DNA from: Acidimicrobiaceae bacterium
GTDB taxonomy: Bacteria; Actinomycetota; Acidimicrobiia; Acidimicrobiales; Poriferisodalaceae
Length of the DNA: 64,000 bases
Assembly (NCBI GenBank): GCA_002722565.1
Contig: PBMG01000007.1
Span: 44,423 to 108,422 of the forward strand
Direction of reading: 5' to 3'
Every line of letters starts with the position of its first letter. The stretch's first letter is position 1. The notes under the pieces were generated by a model. The model was not told where the DNA came from, did not search any database, and was given only the letters and a program-made list of their open reading frames with translations. A program made the position numbers and the translations under genes. This document shows positions 26,015 to 33,218 of the stretch, piece after piece.

Positions 26015-26775
26015 TGCCAGGAGCAAATAGCGCTGCCAAGATGACGGCAACGCCGGTCACCCGTGTTCTGGGAGTATCTGCTTTAGCAGCAACAGCATTA
26101 ATGGCTGTCTTAGGCCTTATCGTCTCCCCGCCCGATGTCATTCAAGGCGAAGCGGTCCGCATGTTGTATGTGCATGTGCCGTCAATCTGGATTGCATATG
26201 GAAGCTTCGCTCTAACGTCAACCTCAAGCGTCTTGTTCTTACGACGGAGCAGACGAAGAGCAGATCAGGGCCGACATTATGACCGACTAGCAGGCTCCGC
26301 TGCAGAAGTCGGCGTTGTATTTACCGCTATTACTCTTATTACTGGGATGCTCTGGGGAAAAGTGACCTGGGGAACGTATTGGCAGTGGGACGCTCGGCTG
26401 ACTACTACGGTTCTCCTTTTTGTTACCTACCTCGGTTATCTAGCTCTGAGGCGTTTGCCGGCCGAGCCGACAGTTCGGAGCCGACGTGCGGCAGTTATGG
26501 CTCTCATCTCATTTGTTAACGTGCCGATTGTCCACTACTCAGTTGACTGGTGGAGGACCCTGCATCAAAAAGCAAGTCTTAGTGTTGGTCGCCGACCAGA
26601 AATTACTGGCGAAATGTATTGGACATTGCTTTATTCAACGTTGGCTGTAACCATCTTGGCGACATGGTTAATCATTCATCGATACCGAGTAATTCGGCTC
26701 GAAGAATTACGTGATGAAGAGGGGTTAGAGGCACTTATCGCATCGCGACTCAACAAAGATGTTGGGAGTCACTGA
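26014..26775 (+). CDS. ccmC: Heme-handling protein CcmC (WWD family)
   Basis: A 253-residue membrane protein with six helices. The tryptophan-rich periplasmic heme-binding motif WGTYWQWDARLT is present, with conserved histidines nearby (YVHVPSIW and VHYSVDWW). CcmC loads heme on CcmE. ATG 26014 follows GGAGGAGGG by 5 bases; an open frame upstream to 25930 is antisense-free but inside ccmB and is rejected. Confidence 0.92.
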   Translation: MPGANSAAKMTATPVTRVLGVSALAATALMAVLGLIVSPPDVIQGEAVRMLYVHVPSIWIAYGSFALTSTSSVLFLRRSRRRADQGRHYDRLAGSAAEVGVVFTAITLITGMLWGKVTWGTYWQWDARLTTTVLLFVTYLGYLALRRLPAEPTVRSRRAAVMALISFVNVPIVHYSVDWWRTLHQKASLSVGRRPEITGEMYWTLLYSTLAVTILATWLIIHRYRVIRLEELRDEEGLEALIASRLNKDVGSH

Positions 26776-26790
26776 TGATAAGGAACGGTC

Positions 26791-26961
26791 ATGAGTGAAG
26801 TAGCGACAGTTGTAGTTGGCTGGGGGATTACGTTCGTCGCTTTAGCGACATATTCAACTTGGGTGGTATTACGCGGGAAGGGCATCGGTCAAGAGCTCGG
26901 CATTGGTGAGATCGAACAGTCTGACGTTGAAAAAGACACCAGCGCGACAACGGACTCTTAA
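26791..26961 (+). CDS. ccmD: Heme exporter small subunit CcmD
   Basis: A 56-residue open frame (MSEVATVVVGWGITFVALA at its start) with one membrane helix (about residues 5-28), a short basic turn (LRGKGIGQELG), and an acidic tail. Size, single helix, basic residues after it and its place between ccmC and ccmE match CcmD, the small subunit that holds CcmC and CcmE together. AAGGA lies 9 bases before the ATG. It fills the only gap in the operon and is easily missed because of its length. Confidence 0.82.
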   Translation: MSEVATVVVGWGITFVALATYSTWVVLRGKGIGQELGIGEIEQSDVEKDTSATTDS

Positions 26962-26963
26962 CA

Positions 26964-27515
26964 ATGGACTTAACCCCACTGCATGAGGTTGAAGCACCAA
27001 GTGACTTGCGTCGAAGGGTACATCGCCGACGTCGCTGGTCAGTTTTGGTGATCTCAGCGGTGTTAATTTTCGCAATGGCTTTTATCACGGCACAGGGTCT
27101 AAGGAACGCCACGTTGTTTTTCCGAAACGTTGATGAGGCTGTTGAGCAGCGTTCTGAGTTAGGAGAACGCCGTTTCCGAATACAGGGTCGGGTGATCCCA
27201 TCCAGCGTTAAAAGCGAATCGGGTTTGACTACCTTCGAAATTGTTCATAACTGCGTAGTTGCATCAGTTCTGCATTCATCTGACCCGCCCGAATTGTTTA
27301 GCTCGCCATGGATTCCAGTTGTATTGGAAGGGCATTGGATAGCTGGTGAAGTCATGACCTTGGGGGGAAATGACAGCCACTATTTTTCCAGCGATCGAAT
27401 GCTTGTAAAACACACCAACGAGTACGCGTCAGCTAATGAACAGCGAGTAACAGAAGAACCGCCAGAGGGTTTTCTTGACCAATGCTCGTTCGAGGTTCCG
27501 GCAGCTGCATCGTGA
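26964..27515 (+). CDS. ccmE: Heme chaperone CcmE
   Basis: A 183-residue membrane-anchored OB-fold protein that carries heme to the CcmF/H ligase. A basic cytoplasmic start (LRRRVHRRRRW) leads to one membrane helix (about 25-43). The heme-attachment motif is present as MLVKHTNEY, matching the His-type CcmE pattern H-x3-Y. FRIQGRVIPSSV and VVLEGHWI correspond to the conserved beta-barrel strands. It starts two bases after ccmD and its stop overlaps the likely start of ccmF. Confidence 0.88.
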   Translation: MDLTPLHEVEAPSDLRRRVHRRRRWSVLVISAVLIFAMAFITAQGLRNATLFFRNVDEAVEQRSELGERRFRIQGRVIPSSVKSESGLTTFEIVHNCVVASVLHSSDPPELFSSPWIPVVLEGHWIAGEVMTLGGNDSHYFSSDRMLVKHTNEYASANEQRVTEEPPEGFLDQCSFEVPAAAS

Positions 27516-29458
27516 TAGCGCTACTTGGCACTATTGGGGTAGCCATCGGATTTGTTGGAGCGGTTGGCGGAGTAATCACCCTCGTTTCGGCGTTGGCATC
27601 AAAACGAGAGGCGCATCATCGAAGAGCAATAGCGTGGATTTTTTTGATGGCAGGAGGCTGCCTCTTGGCCGTGGTGGCGATGGAAATAGGGCTGTTGCGC
27701 GACGACTTTTCTATGCAGTATGTGGCCTCGAATTCGACGCGCTCTACGCCGTTGCTCTACAAGATTGCGACTCTGTGGGGAGCGCTTGAAGGCTCCTTGC
27801 TCCTCTGGGCGTTTGTGCTATCTGGCTATGTGACTGCCGTTACCATTAGCTTTCGTTGGCAAATCCAAGATCGTCTGGTCGCATGGGCCTTACTGACAAT
27901 CCTCGTTGTATGTATTTTTTTCTTCGGTCTTCTGGTGGGACCAGCTGACCCATTTGGCACTTTGCCAGTCGCTCCTCTTGACGGGGATGGGTTGAACCCG
28001 CTGCTCAGGAACCACCCACTCATGGCGATTCACCCGGTGATGCTGTATCTGGGTTATGTCGGATTCACTGTTCCGTTCGGATTTGCCGTAGCCGCCTTGG
28101 TGACGGGTCGCCTCGGTGAGGGCTGGCTTGTGTTGACACGTCTTTGGACGCTTATCGCATGGGTGAGTCTGACTGTTGGGATACTCCTTGGAGCCTGGTG
28201 GTCCTACGAAGTATTGGGGTGGGGCGGCTATTGGGCGTGGGACCCAGTAGAAAATGCTTCATTTCTCCCGTGGTTGACAGGAACCGCTTTCATCCATTCC
28301 GTGCTGGTCCAAGAACGACGTGGAATGTTACGAGTGTGGAATCTGTCGTTATTGCTAACAACCTTTGCATTGACGATCTTTGGCACCTTCTTAACCCGTT
28401 CCGGTGTTATCGATTCGGTTCATGAATTCAGTGCGTCAAGTCTGGGACCTTTGCTTCTTGGGTTTTTCAGCTTGATTTTGGTTGTATCGGTAGTTCTCAT
28501 TGGCTGGCGCGGCGACGAACTTCGCTCTCCCGGCTCGATAGATTCGCCGCTGTCACGTGAAGGGGCTTTTCTCGCGAATAACCTTTTGTTCACGCTGTTT
28601 GCATTCATTGTTCTTCTAGGAACGATTTTCCCTCTAATAGTTGAAGCCATCAATGATGACCAGTTGGCAGTAGGGCGGCCATATTTTGATCGGATGCTTC
28701 TACCTATCGGTGTTGCGTTACTTCTAGTAATGGGTATAGCGCCTGTCCTTACATGGAGATCTACTGCTGGCCAGACCATCGGTAAACGGGCCTTAGTCCC
28801 TGCTGCTATCGGCGCGGTGACCATGGTCTTGGCCTTGATGCTCGGGGCTCAGGGCCTGGGACCGGTCCTTGGTATAGGGCTCGGCGGTTTTGTAGTTGGG
28901 TCTTCAGTCCGCCATCTCTTTCTCGCTGTCCTGCGGAATGGTTGGGCGGGTATTACAGGTCGGGCTGGCGGAGGGATGGTCGCTCACATCGGAGTTGCTT
29001 TGCTTGCTTTCGGATTTATAGCGAGTACTTCATTCAGCGAAGAAGGAGAGTTCCAGCTACGACCGGGGGACCGAGGATCGGTTGCTGGTCACGAAATAAC
29101 GTTCATTGAGATAGTTGACGAAATGGATGGCCCGGATCGTGTTGTCCGCGCCCGCATCAATGTGGAAGGCCGAGGTGTATATGCTCCGGCGATCACTCAA
29201 TATCCAACCTTTGGAAGACCGATCTCCACACCATCGGTAGCCACCAGCTTTGTGGATGACGTGTACTTGAGTTTGATCGCGATACCAGAAGAGGGCAGCG
29301 ATGTGGTTGTTGTGCGAGTTCTAGTTGAGCCATTGGTTGCTTGGATATGGGTAGGAGGTTTGGTGATCGCTGGAGGAACGCTCCTCGCGATGGTCCCGGG
29401 AAGAAGACGTTTTAGTGCCTTTGTCGAAGAGATCGAAACTGAAGAGGCTGGTTTGTGA
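27512..29458 (+). CDS. ccmF: Heme lyase subunit CcmF
   Basis: About 648 residues with some fifteen hydrophobic segments. The WWD heme motif is GWGGYWAWDPVENASFLPW, followed by HSVLVQERRGMLRVWN, both hallmarks of CcmF, which attaches heme to apocytochrome c. SEEGEFQLRPGDRGSVAGHE near residue 510 is the conserved C-terminal periplasmic part. GTG 27512 gives a 4-base overlap with the ccmE stop, like the other junctions here; an in-frame ATG at 27482 is an alternative. Confidence 0.93.
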   Translation: MIALLGTIGVAIGFVGAVGGVITLVSALASKREAHHRRAIAWIFLMAGGCLLAVVAMEIGLLRDDFSMQYVASNSTRSTPLLYKIATLWGALEGSLLLWAFVLSGYVTAVTISFRWQIQDRLVAWALLTILVVCIFFFGLLVGPADPFGTLPVAPLDGDGLNPLLRNHPLMAIHPVMLYLGYVGFTVPFGFAVAALVTGRLGEGWLVLTRLWTLIAWVSLTVGILLGAWWSYEVLGWGGYWAWDPVENASFLPWLTGTAFIHSVLVQERRGMLRVWNLSLLLTTFALTIFGTFLTRSGVIDSVHEFSASSLGPLLLGFFSLILVVSVVLIGWRGDELRSPGSIDSPLSREGAFLANNLLFTLFAFIVLLGTIFPLIVEAINDDQLAVGRPYFDRMLLPIGVALLLVMGIAPVLTWRSTAGQTIGKRALVPAAIGAVTMVLALMLGAQGLGPVLGIGLGGFVVGSSVRHLFLAVLRNGWAGITGRAGGGMVAHIGVALLAFGFIASTSFSEEGEFQLRPGDRGSVAGHEITFIEIVDEMDGPDRVVRARINVEGRGVYAPAITQYPTFGRPISTPSVATSFVDDVYLSLIAIPEEGSDVVVVRVLVEPLVAWIWVGGLVIAGGTLLAMVPGRRRFSAFVEEIETEEAGL

Positions 29459-30006
29459 TCGATTTGAACGTTTGGGCTGTGCGGCTACTAAGTGCCACCG
29501 TCGGAGTCGTTCTTTTGGCGTTCATTGTCGTCTTAGCAACCAGGGAAAGTGGCGATGGGGCGGCCTCGAGGAGCCCATTGATCGGCGAACTGGTGCCAGC
29601 AGTGACCGGAGAAAGTCTCAATGGAACGAACTTCGATATTGACGAGTTTTCTAATAGGTGGGCGCTAATAAATTTTTTCGCTTCATGGTGTGTGCCATGT
29701 GAAAGAGAACACCCGCAGCTAGCTGAATGGCAGGACCGACATAGCGGCAATGGAATCGTCATCAGCATTCCGTTCGGAGACACCGAAGAAGATGCACGGA
29801 ATTTCTTTGAGAAGCATGGAGGGGATTGGCCTGTGCTGATGGACCGGGACGCCGCTTGGGCAGTTGCTTTTGGTGTCATGCGACCCCCAGAGTCTTTCCT
29901 AGTTAGCCCTGGCGGTATCGTCGTGGCTAAGTGGCAAGGACAGATAACAGCTGATGAGGTAGATCGAGTTGTGAATGATCTCGAACGCAAAGTTGCTGAC
30001 CGGTGA
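29455..30006 (+). CDS. ccmG: Thiol:disulfide oxidoreductase CcmG/TlpA type
   Basis: A 183-residue thioredoxin-fold protein anchored by one N-terminal helix (about 8-28). The active site is NFFASWCVPCEREHP, and GVMRPPESFLVSPGG holds the cis-proline and the PE pair typical of CcmG. It reduces the apocytochrome or CcmH thiols outside the membrane. GTG start in a 4-base overlap with ccmF. Confidence 0.92.
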   Translation: MIDLNVWAVRLLSATVGVVLLAFIVVLATRESGDGAASRSPLIGELVPAVTGESLNGTNFDIDEFSNRWALINFFASWCVPCEREHPQLAEWQDRHSGNGIVISIPFGDTEEDARNFFEKHGGDWPVLMDRDAAWAVAFGVMRPPESFLVSPGGIVVAKWQGQITADEVDRVVNDLERKVADR

Positions 30007-30461
30007 AAGCACGACATTGGGTTTCATGGCTTTGTGTGGTGTTCGTTTCATCTTTGGCTCTCGTAGTGGCGGCGATCGCGGATGACCCTCCAGCCACTGA
30101 AGCTGAGCGTGCCTACGAGATAAAAGAAACGATGCTGTGTCCGGTATGTGATGGCCAAAATGTTCTCGAATCAAATGCCCCCGTTGCCTCAGCGATACGG
30201 GCGCAAGTAGACCAACTCGTGTCGGAAGGACGGTCCGACGAAGAAATTCGAGCTTGGATGGCTCGCCAGTACGGCAAGGATGTAAACGCAAATCCTCCCC
30301 GAACGGGAATTGCTTCACTGGTATGGGCAGTTCCCGTCTTTTTTGCTGTCCTTTCAGCAGCCTTGATGGTTTCAGCCTTTAGAAAATGGCGCGTTGGTCG
30401 AGGAACTGAGCCATCTGATGATGATCTTGAAATAGTTTCCTCGCTTCGGGAGCGAACTTGA
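30003..30461 (+). CDS. ccmH: Cytochrome c maturation protein CcmH
   Basis: A 152-residue protein with an N-terminal signal-like helix, the thiol motif MLCPVCDGQNVLESNAP (the family LRCxxCQ..) and a helical bundle ending DVNANPP, then a membrane helix (about 105-125). It binds the apocytochrome haem-binding cysteines during ligation. GTG start overlapping ccmG by 4 bases. Confidence 0.92.
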   Translation: MKARHWVSWLCVVFVSSLALVVAAIADDPPATEAERAYEIKETMLCPVCDGQNVLESNAPVASAIRAQVDQLVSEGRSDEEIRAWMARQYGKDVNANPPRTGIASLVWAVPVFFAVLSAALMVSAFRKWRVGRGTEPSDDDLEIVSSLRERT

Positions 30462-31285
30462 GAGATTCGAATCGATCCGTCCCGAACAGGGTGCCCCTTA
30501 CCGAAGAGCAAAATTTTCTTTTGCGCTCGTTGGATGATTTAGAAACCGAACACTCCAAAGGTGACTTGAGCGATGACGAATACGTAACGCTGCGAAATGA
30601 CTACACACACCGTTTGGCAGCAGTTACCCGAGTCATTGCAGGATCTGAACCGGCTTCTTCGCCGGAGAAGCCGAAACGCTATCTCTGGTGGATGAGCGCA
30701 ATCGTTCTTATAGGTATTGCCGCCGGGTACGCAGTTGCGCAGTCCTCTGGGTTACGTGCTCCTGGCGAGCCGCTTTCAGGAGAGATAGACCGTTCACCCA
30801 GAAATCGTCTCGCTGACGCTCGAAACCTCTTTTTTGCTGACGATATGGAAGGAGCAAGAGGAATTGTTGAAGAGGTGCTGCGGGACGCTCCAGGCATGTC
30901 GGAAGCTTTGGTGTTGTCCGCGCAGATACACGAACGAATGACCAACCCGTTGGCCGCTATTCGCCAACTTGACGAAGTTTTAGAAAGTGACCCGACAAAT
31001 ATCGATGCGTTGACGTTGCGGGGATGGATTTTGGTTCGAATAGATGACCCAGGTGTCCGAGAGGAAGGAGTAGAGAGTCTTGATCAAGCGATTTCTATGC
31101 AGCCTGATGGGTACGATCCGTATATTTTTCGCGGATTCGTAGCGCGAGAATTGGAACGCGACCTTGATTTGGCTATCCGAATGTACGAGATGGCTCTCGA
31201 TCGGGACCCGCCTAACGCAATGCAGACACAACTCAACAGGATTATTGAAGAGATGAGGTCAGAGCTAAACCGTACCTCTGGCTAG
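30458..31285 (+). CDS. ccmI: CcmI-like TPR protein
   Basis: A 275-residue protein: a coiled N-terminal part (LLRSLDDLETEHSKGDLSDD followed by EYVTLRNDY) resembling CcmI, a membrane helix (about 75-95), and a C-terminal region of tetratricopeptide-like helices (ARNLFFADDMEGARGIVEEV, LDEVLESDPTNIDALTLRGW, AIRMYEMALDRDPPNA). CcmI acts as apocytochrome chaperone. TTG start in a TTGA overlap with the ccmH stop. It is the last gene of the ccm operon and converges on the SufR-like regulator. Confidence 0.82.
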   Translation: MRDSNRSVPNRVPLTEEQNFLLRSLDDLETEHSKGDLSDDEYVTLRNDYTHRLAAVTRVIAGSEPASSPEKPKRYLWWMSAIVLIGIAAGYAVAQSSGLRAPGEPLSGEIDRSPRNRLADARNLFFADDMEGARGIVEEVLRDAPGMSEALVLSAQIHERMTNPLAAIRQLDEVLESDPTNIDALTLRGWILVRIDDPGVREEGVESLDQAISMQPDGYDPYIFRGFVARELERDLDLAIRMYEMALDRDPPNAMQTQLNRIIEEMRSELNRTSG

Positions 31286-31299
31286 TTTCCCGAACAGCT

Positions 31300-32004
31300 T
31301 TAGACGATAGTTGTGCACACCGAATGCCCCATGGCGAAAGAGCCAGTTAGCTGAGGGTCGGTCTCTCCATGCAGACCTGCCAGCATTCCTCTTACTAAGC
31401 CACGGTCAATCGCACATAGAACCGGATGATCTATCGCTGCTTGCCCAAAAGGACAATGTTCTGACACGATTCTCAGTTGCCCATCAGAAACCTCACTGCG
31501 AGCTGCGAAGCCATGTGAGGTCAAAGTTTCAGCGACTGTTGTGACTGCAGACTCCAAAGAACGTTGAGCGTCTCCGGGCGCCATTTCTGAGGCTAAGTGA
31601 AGTCCATACTCGTGACCTACTTCTTCGGCCAGTGCTTCTGCTTCAGTGGGGGCAAGAAGTGCTAGCGCTCTGCCCAGCAGCGTTCCCATGAGGTCATCAT
31701 GGCGGGCGGGAAACTCAAAGCTGATCTCAGACTTGGCTGAGTGGTAACGCTTAGACGGACGACCGGCCTTTGCTTCGCGAGGTATGTCCACCGTCACGTG
31801 ACCAGCTGCTGCCAATTTGTCCAGATGATGCCGTGCGACGTTGCTATGGATCCCCATCTTTATGGCGACATCAGCTGCAGTTAAACCACTATCTGACTCT
31901 CTGACATTCAAATAGATTTCTCGTCGTGTTGCATCACCGAAAGAAGCCGTTATCGATTTGACAGCGGCAGAGAAAATTTCAGGAGTGAGCGACTGACTAT
32001 CCAC
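31300..32004 (-). CDS. SufR-like helix-turn-helix regulator with C-terminal cysteines
   Basis: A 234-residue protein. The N-terminal winged helix (GLTAADVAIKMGIHSNVARH then HLDKLAAAGHV) is of the ArsR/DeoR-like type; GRPSKRYHSA is the typical wing. The C-terminal part has Cys at about 184, 197 (C-x12-C, HCPFGQAAIDHPVLC) and 230, matching the iron-sulfur region of SufR only in the first pair. The divergent neighbour is mrp, an iron-sulfur carrier. A GTG start follows a strong TAGAAT box by 8 bases, with a palindrome against that box, so it probably represses itself. Confidence 0.75.
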   Translation of the reverse strand: MDSQSLTPEIFSAAVKSITASFGDATRREIYLNVRESDSGLTAADVAIKMGIHSNVARHHLDKLAAAGHVTVDIPREAKAGRPSKRYHSAKSEISFEFPARHDDLMGTLLGRALALLAPTEAEALAEEVGHEYGLHLASEMAPGDAQRSLESAVTTVAETLTSHGFAARSEVSDGQLRIVSEHCPFGQAAIDHPVLCAIDRGLVRGMLAGLHGETDPQLTGSFAMGHSVCTTIV

Positions 32005-32012
32005 ACCACTAG

Positions 32013-32018
32013 ATTCTA
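32013..32018 (-). promoter_or_regulatory. -10 element of the SufR-like gene
   Basis: TAGAAT on the minus strand (32018-32013), five of six matches to TATAAT, lies 8 bases before GTG 32004. No Shine-Dalgarno sequence is present. No convincing -35 was found; the palindrome occupies the spacer. Confidence 0.45.
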
Positions 32019-32035
32019 CCGAAGCGCTTTCGGTA
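32017..32035. promoter_or_regulatory. Inverted repeat, probable operator of the SufR-like regulator
   Basis: TACCGAAGCGCTTTCGGTA has perfect 7-base arms (TACCGAA/TTCGGTA) around a 5-base centre. It lies in the 71-base divergent region between the regulator and mrp, touching the regulator's -10 box. Size and position suit a dimeric repressor acting on both genes. It differs from the ACACT-N5-TGTGA site known for mycobacterial SufR. Confidence 0.6.
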
Positions 32036-32075
32036 TGCGTCTAATCGTTTTTGAACGGGACCAGGACTCCACATA

Positions 32076-33218
32076 ATGACTCTTTCTGATCATGATCTAG
32101 CCGAAATCGTTGGGCAAGTAGTTGACCCTGAATTGCGTCGCGACCTTCACACCATGGGAATGCTCCGTGGTGCCTCTATGGCGGGCGGGACCGCCCATGT
32201 TTTGGTAGCGGTGCCAGCTGAGGAATGGCCAGCCCAGAGTGCATTAGTAGAGCTCATCGAAACGGCCTTATTGGAGAGCGATGAGATCGAGTCAGTCACC
32301 GTTGACTTTGCAGTTATGGACGAAGCGGAACAAGCAGCAGTCCGTGACCAACTAATCGGAGACCCAGCTTCAACAGTAGGGAGTCAGGAAGCGCATGGTC
32401 ATGCCGAAGGTAGAGCAGTGCCGTTCGCTGAACCAGGTAACCGGACTCGAGTGCTCCTGATCGCTAGCGGTAAAGGCGGAGTTGGTAAGTCAAGCGTTAC
32501 AGCTAATCTCGCCATCGCTTTGGCACAGAAGGGTCTTCGGACTGCAGTCATTGATGCCGATGTTTGGGGATTTTCGATTCCGCGTATGTTGGGCGTGGAA
32601 CGTCCTCCAACTGTGATCGATCAGATGGTCGTGCCGGTGGAAGCTAACGGAGTGCGATGCATATCAATGGGATTTTTTGCTCGAGAAGACCAACCTGTTA
32701 TTTGGCGAGGGCCAATGTTGCACAAGGCTTTGGAGCAGTTTTTGACAGATGTGCATTGGGATGACCCTGACTACCTCCTCATAGATTTGCCCCCAGGTAC
32801 GGGAGATATCTCACTTTCGATGGCTCAGTTCCTGCCTAAGTCCGAACTTATCGTTGTGACTACGCCGCAACCCGCGGCACAAAAAGTTGCTCAAAGAGCC
32901 GCCTATATGGCAGAAAAAGTGAATCTCCAAGTCCGCGCAGTTGTCGAAAATATGAGTTGGTTCAGAGGCGACGATGAGAAGCGGTACGACATTTTCGGCA
33001 GCGGCGGCGGAGAGGCTCTTGCTCAAGAACTCAATGTTCCCCTGCTGGGCCAGGTTCCTTTGGTCAGGGAACTCAGAGAGGGCGGCGATGTCGGTCGTCC
33101 GATAATCGTCAGCGACCCAGACAATGAAGCCGCAATCGTTTTTCGGGAAATGGCTCGACTCTTGACCGAAGAATATTTGCCTACTCGAAGATATAACGAG
33201 GGCCTCAAACTCGTATGA
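32076..33218 (+). CDS. mrp: Mrp/ApbC-type P-loop ATPase (iron-sulfur carrier) with N-terminal DUF59
   Basis: A 380-residue protein. Residues 1-90 form a MIP18/DUF59 domain (EIVGQVVDPELRRDLHTMGM); the rest is a Mrp ATPase with SGKGGVGKSSVTANLAIALA (deviant Walker A), VIDADVWGFSIPRMLG, and LLIDLPPGTGDISLSMAQ. The C-x2-C pair that many homologues carry after VENMS is absent (VENMSWFRGDDEKRYDIFG), as also in some other actinobacterial Mrp proteins, so cluster binding may be different. AGGA lies 9 bases before ATG. It overlaps selO by 4 bases. Confidence 0.9.
   Translation: MTLSDHDLAEIVGQVVDPELRRDLHTMGMLRGASMAGGTAHVLVAVPAEEWPAQSALVELIETALLESDEIESVTVDFAVMDEAEQAAVRDQLIGDPASTVGSQEAHGHAEGRAVPFAEPGNRTRVLLIASGKGGVGKSSVTANLAIALAQKGLRTAVIDADVWGFSIPRMLGVERPPTVIDQMVVPVEANGVRCISMGFFAREDQPVIWRGPMLHKALEQFLTDVHWDDPDYLLIDLPPGTGDISLSMAQFLPKSELIVVTTPQPAAQKVAQRAAYMAEKVNLQVRAVVENMSWFRGDDEKRYDIFGSGGGEALAQELNVPLLGQVPLVRELREGGDVGRPIIVSDPDNEAAIVFREMARLLTEEYLPTRRYNEGLKLV

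Noticed and set aside
27482-27515. Possible frameshift between ccmE and ccmF (34-base overlap)
   Set aside because: Both proteins are complete; a GTG at 27512 gives the same 4-base overlap as the other ccm junctions.
32076-33218. Loss of the C-x2-C pair in Mrp as a sign of a broken gene
   Set aside because: Other actinobacterial Mrp proteins also lack it and the ATPase motifs are intact.
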